This document shows, one piece after another, positions 25,146-33,633 of a stretch of 63,124 nt of DNA; position 1 is the first letter of the stretch, and each line of letters opens with the position of its first letter. The translations under genes and the position numbers were made by a program. The notes beneath the pieces were generated by a model, which was given only the letters and a program-made list of their open reading frames with translations, was not told the origin of the DNA and searched no databases. The DNA is taken from NCBI GenBank assembly GCA_021778515.1, contig JAJYCJ010000006.1, forward strand, positions 1 through 63,124, in the 5' to 3' direction. This DNA comes from Acidobacteriota bacterium (GTDB lineage: Bacteria; Acidobacteriota; UBA4820; DSQY01).

Positions 25146-25180
25146 GTCACCTCATGAAAGGGGCCGTTGTGGGCCGGGAT

Positions 25181-25204
25181 GGGGAGATGGGGAGATGGGG
25201 AAAT
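25181..25204. repeat. 8-bp tandem array (GGGGAGAT)
   Basis: Three tandem units GGGGAGAT, GGGGAGAT, GGGGAAAT just upstream of the oxidase operon. A second short array (CACCTCAT twice) lies at 25267-25282 before the acyl-CoA dehydrogenase stop. These belong to the 8-bp-period family seen throughout the window. Confidence 0.8.
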
Positions 25205-25298
25205 GAGGAACGAAGCGCGGCCCAAATCGGCCGGGGCAAACACCGCCGTCTCGAGCTTTTCCGCGTCACCTCATCACCTCATCTCGTCCTTCCAAGGG

Positions 25299-26438
25299 CT
25301 ACTTCAGAGTGTTTTTGGCGATGACGAAGCGCTGGACCTGGTTGGTCCCCTCGTAGATCTGCGAGAGCTTGGCATCGCGCATGATCTTCTCGACGATGAA
25401 GTCCTTCGAGTAGCCGTCGCCGCCCATGATCTGGACCGCGTTGGTGGCCACCTCCATGGCCGTGTCGGTCGCGTAGTACTTGGCCATGGCGCTGTAGGTT
25501 CCGACCTCCTTGTCCTGGTCCGTCAGGATGGCCGCGTTCCAGACGAGGAAGCGGCTCGCCGTGATCTTGGTGAGCATCTCCGCGAACATGAACGAAATGC
25601 CCTGGAAGGCTACGATGGGCTGGTCGAACTGCCGGCGCTTGAGAGCCCACGCCTTCGACACGTCGTAGGCCTCCCGCGCCATGCCCACCGCCGCCGCCGC
25701 CACGCCCGCCCTCGTGCGGTTGAAGGTCTTCATGGCGATGATGAATCCCTGGTTCTCCTTGCCGATCACGTTCTCCACGGGGACCGCAACGTCGTGGTAC
25801 TCGATCTCCACCTGGCAGGAGGCGCGCTGGCCCATCTTGGGCAGCTCGCGGCCGATGACCACGCCGGGCGTGTCGGTGGGCACCACGATGGCGGACATGC
25901 CCCTGGCGCCGCGCCCCGGATCGGTGTTGCAGAATACCGTGTGGATCATGGCCTGTTTGCCGTTGGTAATGAAGCGCTTCTTGCCGTTGATGACGTACTT
26001 GTCACCCTGCCGCACGGCCGCCGTCTTCACCGCCCCGGCATCGGAGCCGGCCTCGGGCTCGGTCAGGCAGAAGGCGGCCAACCCACGGCCCTCCACGAGC
26101 TGTCCGAAGATCCGCTTCTTCAGCTCGTCGCTGCCGCCCACCAGGAGCGGCGTGAGGGCCAGGTTGTTGGCGTCGATGCAGATGCCGATTCCCGAGCAGG
26201 CCGCGCCCAGCTCTTCGCTCGCGAGGCATCCGTCGAGGGAGTTGTGGCCCGCCCCGCCGTACTCCTTCGGGATGGCACCGTTGACGATCCCCTCCTCGTA
26301 GGCCTTCTGGACTACGGGCCACGGAAACTCGCAGGACTCGTCGTACTGCCGCGCCACCGGGCGCATGACACGGTCGGCGAAGTCCTTGCTCTTCTCCACC
26401 AGTTCCAGTTGTTCCTTCGAGAGTTCGTAGCTGATCAT
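25299..26438 (-). CDS. acyl-CoA dehydrogenase
   Basis: 379 residues from MISYELSK (26438), with GGGGAG upstream. It catalyses FAD-dependent alpha,beta-dehydrogenation of an acyl-CoA, passing electrons to electron-transfer flavoprotein. Signatures: the substrate/FAD segment LAAFCLTEPEAGSDAG, FITNGKQA, the RTRAGVAAAAVGMA helix, the C-terminal QIMGGDGYSKD and IYEGTNQVQRFVIAK, where the glutamate is the catalytic base position of short/medium-chain enzymes. Length is normal. There are no etf or thiolase genes around, so the chain-length class cannot be inferred from context. Confidence 0.9.
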   Translation of the reverse strand: MISYELSKEQLELVEKSKDFADRVMRPVARQYDESCEFPWPVVQKAYEEGIVNGAIPKEYGGAGHNSLDGCLASEELGAACSGIGICIDANNLALTPLLVGGSDELKKRIFGQLVEGRGLAAFCLTEPEAGSDAGAVKTAAVRQGDKYVINGKKRFITNGKQAMIHTVFCNTDPGRGARGMSAIVVPTDTPGVVIGRELPKMGQRASCQVEIEYHDVAVPVENVIGKENQGFIIAMKTFNRTRAGVAAAAVGMAREAYDVSKAWALKRRQFDQPIVAFQGISFMFAEMLTKITASRFLVWNAAILTDQDKEVGTYSAMAKYYATDTAMEVATNAVQIMGGDGYSKDFIVEKIMRDAKLSQIYEGTNQVQRFVIAKNTLK

Positions 26439-26545
26439 GGGAATCTCCCCTTCTTGAGTAGGAGCGGTCGCCAGACCGCGACGCACGATCGTTGAGATCC
26501 GGGTTCATCCCGGATTGGGGCTCCTCGGAGCCCCGCCACGCCTCC

Positions 26546-27319
26546 TCAGCGAACCAAGCCCTCGGCGGGGCTGGAGGCGGTGGCGTAGCGCTTCATGGGG
26601 ATGCGGCCCGCCAGGAAGGCTTCGCGCCCGGCGCGCACGGCCTTGTTCATGGCGGCAGCCATGAGGACGGCGTCCCTGGCGCCGGCCACCCCCGTGTTCA
26701 TGAGGACGCCGTCCACACCCAGCTCCATGGCGCGGCAGGCGTCACCGGCCGTCCCCACGCCGGCGTCCACGATCACGGGAACGTCCATGAACTCCTTAAT
26801 GATGGAGATGTTGGTAGGATTCTGGATGCCCATGCCCGACCCGATCGGCGCGCCCAGGGGCATGACGGCGGCGGCGCCCGCATCCCTCAGCTTCTTGGCG
26901 TTCACCAGGTCGTCGTTGGTGTAGGGAAGCACCACGAAGCCCTCCTTCACGAGGGTCCGGGTGGCTTCGAGCAGCCCCTCGTTGTCGGGGAAGAGGGTCC
27001 TGTCGTCGCCGATCACCTCGAGCTTGACCCAGTTGGAGAGGCCCACCTCGCGGCCCAGCCGGGCGGTCCGGACGGCCTCGTCGGCCGTCGTGCAGCCCGC
27101 GGTGTTGGGGAGCAGGAAGTAGCGTTTGGGATCGATGAAATCGAGCATCGAGGCCTTGCTCCGGTCCAGCTCCACGCGCCGGACGGCCACGGTGATCACC
27201 TCGGCGCCCGAGGCCTCCAGGGCCGCCGCCATGGTCTCGTTGTCCCTGTATTTGCCGGTCCCCAGAAAGAGCCGGCTCGAAAACCGCCGTCCCGCGATCA
27301 CCAAGGTGTCTTCGGCCAT
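26546..27319 (-). CDS. thiG: thiazole synthase ThiG
   Basis: 257 residues from the ATG at 27319, preceded by GGAGG; an in-frame extension upstream has no protein-like content. ThiG joins 1-deoxy-D-xylulose 5-phosphate, dehydroglycine and ThiS-thiocarboxylate sulfur to make the thiazole of thiamine. Visible: [31 protein letters not shown], the Schiff-base lysine in [10 protein letters not shown], the phosphate-binding [15 protein letters not shown] and [15 protein letters not shown]. It stands alone: no thiS, thiF or thiH is adjacent, and the upstream region lacks a TPP riboswitch. Confidence 0.93.
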   Translation of the reverse strand: MAEDTLVIAGRRFSSRLFLGTGKYRDNETMAAALEASGAEVITVAVRRVELDRSKASMLDFIDPKRYFLLPNTAGCTTADEAVRTARLGREVGLSNWVKLEVIGDDRTLFPDNEGLLEATRTLVKEGFVVLPYTNDDLVNAKKLRDAGAAAVMPLGAPIGSGMGIQNPTNISIIKEFMDVPVIVDAGVGTAGDACRAMELGVDGVLMNTGVAGARDAVLMAAAMNKAVRAGREAFLAGRIPMKRYATASSPAEGLVR

Positions 27320-27702
27320 GGGAAACCTCCGCGAAGTGAGAAGGATAGCACAGCGGGGAGCATTTCGGAATTCGGAAAGCCGAACTCCGAGAAACGAAGA
27401 TTCACCATTGCTAATGGGACACCAGTAGGGCTGACTCTTTGCTAAGGGCAGCTTCGAAGTGGGGATGGGAGAGCAGCGAGGCCGAAAGCCTGAGCCTGCC
27501 CCCGCGAAGGCGGGGGAGAGGGAGGGGGCCAACCCCTTCCCTCTCGGATTCGTAAGACACTAAGGCACGAAGAAATTGGGGATTGGGGCCTTGGATTTGT
27601 GGCTTGGGATTCATGCCGCAACCATTTCTCCATCATCCATCATCCCCTTGCCGCGGCATCTCTCCCTCGGCTACCATGGCGGCGTAAGGCTGGCCCATCG
27701 CG
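27320..27702. other. intergenic between divergent thiG and lepB
   Basis: 383 nt with a CCCCCGC-GAAG-GCGGGGG hairpin (about 27499-27516). I looked for the conserved TPP riboswitch elements (CTGAGA and the P4/P5 core) and did not find them. No small gene is supported. Confidence 0.5.
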
Positions 27703-28197
27703 ATGGACGAACGGCTCCGGCGCTTTCTCTTTCCTTCAATCACTCCGGCCTTTCTCGTCAGGGTTGTGCTTGTGGCGCTCTGCGCCTACGGCTTCTTCGG
27801 CTTCGTCTGCACCCCCTTCGTCATCCGGGGTAAGAGCATGGAGTCCACCTATCGCGACGGCGGGTTCGACTTCCTCTGGAAGCCCCATTACCTCTACTCG
27901 AAACCCCAGAGGGGCGACGTGGTGGCCATCAGCCTGGCGGGCGAGGATGTCGTCTACCTCAAGCGCATCGTCGCCCTGGCGGGACAGACGGTGGCCTTCA
28001 AGGACGGCGTGCTCGTGGTGGACGGCCGTCCCGTGGCGGAGCCCTACGTGAAGGGCCCGTGCGACTGGAACCTTCCTCCCCGAACGGTGGAGGCGGATCA
28101 CGTCTACGTCGTTGGAGACAACCGGAGCATGCCCATGGAGCAGCACGACTTCGGCCAGGTATCGCTCCGCCGAATTGTTGGAGTTCCCCTATGGTGA
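27703..28197 (+). CDS. lepB: signal peptidase I (short form)
   Basis: 164 residues. One N-terminal membrane anchor (FLVRVVLVALCAYGFFGFV, about 18-36) leads into the catalytic part. The serine is in IRGKSMEST (S45), the lysine in VVYLKRIVALAG (K88), and box E-like YVVGDNRSMPMEQHDFG near the end. It cleaves signal peptides at the outer face of the membrane. The protein is shorter than enterobacterial LepB and close in size to Gram-positive-type enzymes. The window has several signal-peptide proteins but no other signal peptidase. The next gene overlaps its last 7 nt. Confidence 0.85.
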   Translation: MDERLRRFLFPSITPAFLVRVVLVALCAYGFFGFVCTPFVIRGKSMESTYRDGGFDFLWKPHYLYSKPQRGDVVAISLAGEDVVYLKRIVALAGQTVAFKDGVLVVDGRPVAEPYVKGPCDWNLPPRTVEADHVYVVGDNRSMPMEQHDFGQVSLRRIVGVPLW

Positions 28198-28688
28198 CCC
28201 GCAATAAAATCCTCGCCGGCGTGGCCGTTCTTCTAGCGGTCTGGGCCGTCTGGACCTTCTTCCCCTCGCGCACTCGGCAGGTGAAACGGCAGTTCAGCTC
28301 CTTCTCGGAGTGGGTCTCCAAGGACGGACCCGAGGGCAACCTGACCCTGGTCAACGAGGCAACCAAGGCCGATGAGTTCTTTGCGCCTCAGTGCACTTGG
28401 GAGGCCCACGGGTACGATCTCAACGGCACCGTCACCCCCCAGGAGGTCAGCCGGTACTACTTCGCCGGGCGCGCACGCTTCAACAAGCTCTCCCTGAAGT
28501 TCTACGACCTGGACATCCGCTTCCCGGAGCGGCGCACTGCCCGCGTCAAGGCCACGGTGAGGATCACCGGAACCCTCCAGGACGGCGACTCGGTGAGCGA
28601 GACCCACGAGGTGCGGTGCACCCTTCAGAAGATGCACGGGAAGTGGCTCTTCGGCCAGGTTACCGTGGTTGAGGTGCTCAAGCGGTAG
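28191..28688 (+). CDS. membrane-anchored NTF2-like domain protein
   Basis: 165 residues, starting at the ATG at 28191 that overlaps the lepB end, which implies coupling. One N-terminal helix (ILAGVAVLLAVWAVWTFF) anchors a periplasmic domain with the alternating pattern of the SnoaL/NTF2 fold: TLVNEATKADEFFAPQCTW, YYFAGRARFNKLSLKFYDLDIRFPE, ATVRITGTLQDGD, then VRCTLQKMHGKWLFGQVTVVEVL. No catalytic residue is evident. Co-occurrence with lepB may reflect a role in export quality or only transcription convenience. Fold assignment is by eye. Confidence 0.7.
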   Translation: MVTRNKILAGVAVLLAVWAVWTFFPSRTRQVKRQFSSFSEWVSKDGPEGNLTLVNEATKADEFFAPQCTWEAHGYDLNGTVTPQEVSRYYFAGRARFNKLSLKFYDLDIRFPERRTARVKATVRITGTLQDGDSVSETHEVRCTLQKMHGKWLFGQVTVVEVLKR

Positions 28689-28754
28689 GCCCGTCCGCTC
28701 GGTTCCTGTGCGTTCCACGGCCCGCCGGCAACGGCGCTCCGCCGCGCCCCGCCG

Positions 28755-29513
28755 TCAGGGGTGAAAGGCCTGAACCAGCAGCTTGAGGGCCATGGCGAAG
28801 GCCACGGCGAGGAAGACGGGGCGCACGAAGCGGGCCCCGCGTCTGAGGACCAGCCCCACGCCGATCCTGGCACCCACGAGCTGCCCCGCCGCCATGGCCA
28901 GCGCCTTCACCACGAGGACGTGGCCGCCGATGAAGAAAAAGAGGAGCGAGGTGAGGTTGCTGGTGAAGTTCATCACCTTCGTGTTCGCCGTGGCCTTCTT
29001 CATGTTGAAGCCGAGCAGCGTGACGAAGGCGATGATCCAGAAGGAGCCCACCCCGGGGCCGAAGAAGCCGTCGTAGAAGCCGAGCCCGAGGCCGAAGAAC
29101 AGGTGGAAGACGGCTGCGCTCATCCGGGGCCGGGCGTCCTCCAGGCCCAGCCTGGGCGTCAGCAGAGTGTAGAGGGAGATGGCGATCAGCAGCACCGGAA
29201 TGAGCTGCTTCAGGAAGCCGGGATTGGCCAATTGGACCGTCAGGGTCCCGAGGGCCGCGCCCAGGGCGGTGAAGAGGATCCCTCGCCCGCAGGTCTTGAG
29301 ATCCAGCTCCTTGGCCCTCGCGAAGTGGAAGGTGGCGCTGCCGGAACCGAAGCAGGCCTGGAGCTTGTTGGTGCCGAGGGCGTCCTGGGGAGAGAGCCCC
29401 ATGGCCAGGAAGGCAGGGATGGTGATGAGCCCGCCCCCGCCGGCCACCGAATCCACCATGCCCGCGAAGAGGCCCACGCCGAACAGGAGCGGATAGAGCC
29501 AGGGGCCGCTCAC
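28755..29513 (-). CDS. TSUP-family (TauE/SafE) membrane permease
   Basis: 252 residues with about seven to eight membrane helices, starting at a GTG (29513) with no strong ribosome site, so the exact start is uncertain. The family signature appears twice in the usual two-fold manner: GMVDSVAGGGGLITIPAFLAMGLSPQDALGTNKLQA near the N-terminus and GFYDGFFGPGVGSFWIIAFVTLLGFNMKKATANTK in the second half. TSUP proteins move sulfur-containing anions or organic acids; the substrate here is not evident. It converges on the lepB operon from the other side. Confidence 0.85.
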   Translation of the reverse strand: MSGPWLYPLLFGVGLFAGMVDSVAGGGGLITIPAFLAMGLSPQDALGTNKLQACFGSGSATFHFARAKELDLKTCGRGILFTALGAALGTLTVQLANPGFLKQLIPVLLIAISLYTLLTPRLGLEDARPRMSAAVFHLFFGLGLGFYDGFFGPGVGSFWIIAFVTLLGFNMKKATANTKVMNFTSNLTSLLFFFIGGHVLVVKALAMAAGQLVGARIGVGLVLRRGARFVRPVFLAVAFAMALKLLVQAFHP

Positions 29514-29628
29514 GCCGCCGTCCCGCCGGGTCCCTTCGTCACTGCCCCGTCCTTCTCTGCCATCTCATCCTCCGGCCACGCGGATGAGGGATGATCGACG
29601 AGAGGAAGCACACGGCCCATGGAGCCGT

Positions 29629-29657
29629 CTTCCTCACTTCCTCACTTCCTCACTTCC
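29629..29657. repeat. 8-bp tandem array (CTTCCTCA)
   Basis: Three exact units CTTCCTCA plus a partial fourth. It overlaps the last six codons and stop of the DUF3857 gene (29634), so the array supplies that protein's C-terminus. Confidence 0.9.
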
Positions 29658-31535
29658 AAACAGCACCCACCGCTCGGCCTGGGCGTTGGCGGTCCCGAAG
29701 AGATCCCTCCAGGCCTCGTAATTCTTGGGCTGGATGATCCTTCCAGGGATCTCCGCCGCGGCGTCCATGGTCAGAATCCTCCCGTCGGCCCCCCAGCTCT
29801 GGGAGAAGCTTCCCGCTGCGTTGGAGAGCTTCAGCTCGCCCGGCAGATAGAGGGGTTTGGCTCCCTCGGGGAGGGTGATGCGCAGCACGAGGTGCTCCTT
29901 TCCGCTGCCCGCCAGCACCAGGGGAATCGTCCTTTCCCCGAGGTAGCTCGCCGGGAACCGGGCCAGCAGTGATTCTCCCGGCAGCCCCGTGGAGATCGCA
30001 CGGATGCCCGCCTCGACCTTCGGGGCCGGCGCCTTGAAGAGGATACGGAAGACGCACTGTTGCGGCTCCAGCCTCACTACCGTGCAGTCCGTCAGCGCGC
30101 TCCCCGGAAGGAGCCCTTCCACGAAGGCGGCCAGGCAGGCCCTCTGCGCCTTCTCGTCGCCTTGGACCGCGTAAAAGGGGCTGTAGCGGCCCGCCAGGGT
30201 GACTAGGCCGCCGCCCTCCAGCGACAGGTCGGCACCGGCGGCCGCTTCGAGGTCGGCCTCGAGCAAATCGGTCCCACCGACGGGGGTCATGGTTTGCAGA
30301 TCATCCGAGCCACCCAGGAGGGGCAGGCCTTTGAACCCGGCGAAGTCCCGCTGCGATCGTTGCGACAGGCTCGCCGTGGGGTCGAGCCAGAGGGGGCCTC
30401 CGGGGCCCTCGACCCGGACGAGCACCGTGTCCATCTGAGCCATGCATGGAACCGCGTCGGGATCGAGCCCGCCTTGCACCGTCTGCCTTCCCGCCGAAAT
30501 TGCCGCCCCGATCCCAGCGCTCTTGAGCATGGCGCAGAGGAGGACGCCTTTGTCCAGCGCGTTGCCGTAGCCCGAGTCGTAGACCTCGGCGGCGCCGCGG
30601 GGGACGAAATCGAAGTCCGCCAGCGGCCAGCGCACGGTGTTGATGTCCTCGGCCACGTAGTCGTGGAGCGCCTCGATCTTCTCGAAGGAGCTTGCGACCC
30701 CCGTCAGGAGAGACTCCTCCTTTTTCTTGAGCTGGAGTGAGGTGACCCCCTCCGCCTTGGCCACCAGCCCGCCGATGGCCGATGACTCCTGCTTCCAGCC
30801 CGGACAGGTTGTGAAAATCAGGGTGGGCAGGAAGTTTCTCTCCTGCGGCCCCAGCTCATCCGGGGGCGCCAGGGGGACGTTGCCCAGGGTCCAGGTGGTG
30901 GTCACGGCGTCACCCGCCCGGGTCACCACAGGCTCTGCCAGGGCGCTGAAGAGCCGGTAATGCAAGGCCCTGCCTTCCGGCACGGTCACCGAGACGCTCC
31001 TCTCCAGGGCCGGGTCCTGGTCCTCGAACCGCTCCACCCCCTCCAGATACCGGCGCCAGGGGCGCTTGTCCGTGAGGGTGTACTCCAGCTCAACGACGCA
31101 GTTGAGATCCAGCCCCACCTTGGTGATGACCATCTGGCGCCAGTCCGTATAGGCCGGAGCCCTCTCCAGCTCGAAGGGGGTCATCTCGTTGAAGGAGTTG
31201 GCCTTGGCGTCCACGATCAGTCCATCGGCGGTGTAGGTCCGGCAGCGTTCGATGGAGAGCTCCTGCTCCCTCTTGTTGAAGGTGACCTTCGGGTCGCCCG
31301 TCTCGTCCATCCCCTGGTAGGTGAGGATCTTTTCCACGCGCCGGACCTTCTCGACCTGGCGCCCGTCGGGCAGAAGGGTGAAGTCGCGGCTCTCTGAGAG
31401 GACGAGCACGTCGGCGCGCGGATAGTCCTTGGCGGTGGGGGTTCCGGCGTATTGCGGCGGAAGCCCCGCCGCCAGGACCGGCAGCGCGGCCACCGCCAAC
31501 ACGAGGCCCGCCATCCCCCTAGCCGCCCTTCTCAT
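29634..31535 (-). CDS. secreted DUF3857/transglutaminase-like protein (second copy)
   Basis: 633 residues from the ATG at 31535, which has GGAGAGG 5 nt upstream. An ATG at 31580 would overlap the previous stop as ATGA but would read through an 8-bp repeat array, so I prefer 31535. Signal peptide at residues 1-23 (MAGLVLAVAALPVLAAG). The N-terminal half is a DUF3857 beta domain (LVLSESRDFTLLPDGR, VRRVEKILTYQG); the middle resembles a transglutaminase-like fold (IEALHDYVAEDINTV; GYGNALDKGVLLCAMLKSAGI, with the Cys in the usual region; WLDPTA). The C-terminal part is beta-rich. Such proteins occur in pairs in Bacteroidetes and Acidobacteria; their substrate is unknown. Confidence 0.8.
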   Translation of the reverse strand: MRRAARGMAGLVLAVAALPVLAAGLPPQYAGTPTAKDYPRADVLVLSESRDFTLLPDGRQVEKVRRVEKILTYQGMDETGDPKVTFNKREQELSIERCRTYTADGLIVDAKANSFNEMTPFELERAPAYTDWRQMVITKVGLDLNCVVELEYTLTDKRPWRRYLEGVERFEDQDPALERSVSVTVPEGRALHYRLFSALAEPVVTRAGDAVTTTWTLGNVPLAPPDELGPQERNFLPTLIFTTCPGWKQESSAIGGLVAKAEGVTSLQLKKKEESLLTGVASSFEKIEALHDYVAEDINTVRWPLADFDFVPRGAAEVYDSGYGNALDKGVLLCAMLKSAGIGAAISAGRQTVQGGLDPDAVPCMAQMDTVLVRVEGPGGPLWLDPTASLSQRSQRDFAGFKGLPLLGGSDDLQTMTPVGGTDLLEADLEAAAGADLSLEGGGLVTLAGRYSPFYAVQGDEKAQRACLAAFVEGLLPGSALTDCTVVRLEPQQCVFRILFKAPAPKVEAGIRAISTGLPGESLLARFPASYLGERTIPLVLAGSGKEHLVLRITLPEGAKPLYLPGELKLSNAAGSFSQSWGADGRILTMDAAAEIPGRIIQPKNYEAWRDLFGTANAQAERWVLFGSEEVRK

Positions 31536-31540
31536 GGCCC

Positions 31541-31580
31541 TCTCCAGCTCTCCAGATCCCCAGCTCTTCAGCTCCCTCAT
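31541..31580. repeat. 8-bp tandem array (TCTCCAGC)
   Basis: Five 8-bp units: TCTCCAGC, TCTCCAGA, TCCCCAGC, TCTTCAGC, TCCCTCAT. They fill the gap between the two DUF3857 genes. Confidence 0.85.
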
Positions 31581-33559
31581 TTCCCCACCACCACCGGCGC
31601 CTGCTCGGCCGCCCGAAAAGCATCCACCGCGGACTTGAGGTTTTGGTACTCGCCGGCGGAGATGATCTTCTGCTTGATGACCAGGTTTTCGTTGAATTGA
31701 AGCCGGTCCGAACGCATGGAGGCTGACGCGGAAAAGCCGGCCGCCGGGCCGTCCACCTTCGCGTAGCCGGGCGCACCGGTGAGGGAGTACCCCTTCGGTA
31801 GCGTCAGGGTCTCCCGAAAGGTGAAGTCGCGGGTCGCCCGCAGGTAGATGCCGTAGCTCCGCTTGTCGCCCTTCACCGCGCCCATGAAGTCCGTCATCCT
31901 CGGGCTGTCGAGGATGCCGTGGGCCATGGGAGGCACGAAGACCATGCGCCCGCCGGCCACCATGGCGTAGCCGGGAACGCTGTAGGTGAGGGTGATCGAA
32001 AAGGGCTTCGTCACCTCGACGGGGTCCGTCGTGCGGTAGCTGGTGAGTCGGGCCCTCGGCGAAATGCGGGCGACCCACTGCTCGAAGACGCTCCTCACCT
32101 CGCTCGCGGGGCTGTTCACCACGGCCCAGGCCAGGTTGGTCTCGCTGTAGTGGCCGCCCGTGATGGTCAGGGTGCCCGCGAGGTTCCCCTGCTCGTTGAG
32201 AGTGCCGTCCGACTCGATCAGGATGAAGTTGTCGCTGGCCGGGGCCGGCGGCGTCTCCATGAGATCCTCCCCCCGGGGAGAGCCGATGAGGTAGTTCTGC
32301 GGCTTCTCCGCCGAGGACCAGATCTCCCGGCTGAAGGGGCACCACGTGGGGTCGTAGAGCTTGTACCGGTTCGGCGCCACCTCCGTGGCAACGACGCAGT
32401 GGTCAAACTGGTCGGCCGCGATCTTCTCCACCTTGGCGCCCACCATGGTCATGGCGGGGTAGGTGTGCGTGAAACCGGCCGCGCGGAACATGGTGATGCA
32501 CATGCCGGCGATGTCCTTGCAGACCCCGCATCGGTCATTGAAGGTCATGATGCCCGGGTGCAGGGTGTAGCCCTCCCCCTTGCCCATGGAGATTCCGCTG
32601 TAGCGGATCTGGCGCGCCACCCAGGCGAGGATGGCGAAGCGCTTCTCGTCGTCGGTCATCAGGCCCCGCGTGATCTCCTCCACCTTGGCCTTGATGGCGT
32701 CGTTGTAGGCGAAGGCGTGGGCGTCCTCGTTCACCGTGTAGAACCAGCGGGACTTCTCCGGCCAGTCCTTCACCGTGGCCAAAACCAGCTTCGGGAAGGC
32801 GTCCTGGTCGTCCACCATGCGCGGCTCGCGCTTGGCGGCGGGCACGTTCTCCTTCCACCAGGTGTAGGTCAGGCTCTTCTCCCCGAAGGAGGTCGCGCTT
32901 CCCAGCTCGCCGTGGAAGACCTCGGCCTGGATCGGCTTGTCCTTGGGCAGCACGATGGTGTAGCTCTTCCTGACTATGGGCAGGCTCCCCTGGAAGAGCA
33001 CGACGTCGTAGTAGTGGCCCCGCATGGGAGGGATGTACTTCTCGTCCCCGGGCTGAGCCGGGTCATTCAGATAGGCGATGACGAAGCCCTTGGAGTAGGT
33101 CTCGATCTCCACCGCGTCGCCGGGGTCGAGCTTGGGCACGGAGGCCACCTTCATCCGCGGGTCCCAGTAGATCATGAACTGGGGCTGGGGAAGATCGTAG
33201 ATCCTGGAGGGGGGCACCTCCTGGACGCTCCCGTCCGCCCGGAAGACCGTCAGCTTCTTGATCTCGGCCACGGAGGAGGCGGGGTCGTAGTCGAAGCGCA
33301 GGGTGGCGAACTCGGCCGCCCCCTTCTCGGTCAGGACCTTGATGAGCAGCGTCCGATTGACGTGGCTGAGTCCCGACTCCTCCACGTCCACGTGCGTCTC
33401 GTCGAGGACCGCCACCGCGTCCGCGCCGGGATACTTCGCCGCCGTGACCGGCTTGAGCAGCTCTTCGACCTGGGCGGCATCCTGCGCCCTCGCCCCGAGC
33501 GCGCAGACCGCCAGCGTCAGGCAGGCGAGAACCGCCGCGGCGACCTTTTTCCTCCTCAT
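31577..33559 (-). CDS. secreted DUF3857/transglutaminase-like protein (first copy)
   Basis: 660 residues from MRRKKVAAAVLACLTLAVCALGA (33559), with GGAGGG upstream; the longer reading to 33826 enters mdh antisense. A Sec signal peptide (about 1-24) precedes a DUF3857 domain (VAVLDETHVDVEESGLSHVN, TLLIKVLTEKGAAE, AEIKKLTVFRADG). The transglutaminase-like core has a full triad: Cys in NDRCGVCKDIAGM, His in QFDHCVVATEV and Asp in KLYDPTW. The C-terminal domain is DUF2569/beta-rich in look. It is expected in the periplasm or on the surface. It shares an operon and only low similarity with the next gene. Confidence 0.82.
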   Translation of the reverse strand: MRRKKVAAAVLACLTLAVCALGARAQDAAQVEELLKPVTAAKYPGADAVAVLDETHVDVEESGLSHVNRTLLIKVLTEKGAAEFATLRFDYDPASSVAEIKKLTVFRADGSVQEVPPSRIYDLPQPQFMIYWDPRMKVASVPKLDPGDAVEIETYSKGFVIAYLNDPAQPGDEKYIPPMRGHYYDVVLFQGSLPIVRKSYTIVLPKDKPIQAEVFHGELGSATSFGEKSLTYTWWKENVPAAKREPRMVDDQDAFPKLVLATVKDWPEKSRWFYTVNEDAHAFAYNDAIKAKVEEITRGLMTDDEKRFAILAWVARQIRYSGISMGKGEGYTLHPGIMTFNDRCGVCKDIAGMCITMFRAAGFTHTYPAMTMVGAKVEKIAADQFDHCVVATEVAPNRYKLYDPTWCPFSREIWSSAEKPQNYLIGSPRGEDLMETPPAPASDNFILIESDGTLNEQGNLAGTLTITGGHYSETNLAWAVVNSPASEVRSVFEQWVARISPRARLTSYRTTDPVEVTKPFSITLTYSVPGYAMVAGGRMVFVPPMAHGILDSPRMTDFMGAVKGDKRSYGIYLRATRDFTFRETLTLPKGYSLTGAPGYAKVDGPAAGFSASASMRSDRLQFNENLVIKQKIISAGEYQNLKSAVDAFRAAEQAPVVVGK

Positions 33560-33579
33560 GAGTCCCTCCGGGTAAGGAA

Positions 33580-33607
33580 AGGGCTCCCCGCCTCGGCGGG
33601 GAGCCCT
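33580..33607 (-). terminator. intrinsic terminator of mdh
   Basis: Read leftward, a 13-bp perfect hairpin (AGGGCTCCCCGCC and its complement around a 2-nt loop) is followed by TTTCCTT. It lies 27 nt past the mdh stop and before the DUF3857 gene, separating the two transcription units. Confidence 0.85.
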
Positions 33608-33633
33608 GGACACGCGAATTCCGAGGCGACGGC

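Noticed and set aside
22408-25157. Long rightward frames across the oxidase genes
   Set aside because: Compositions are Gly/Glu/Arg/His-rich with no domains; the leftward strand encodes clear membrane proteins with haem sites.
27320-27702. TPP riboswitch upstream of thiG
   Set aside because: The conserved CTGAGA and downstream core are absent; only a simple GC hairpin is present.
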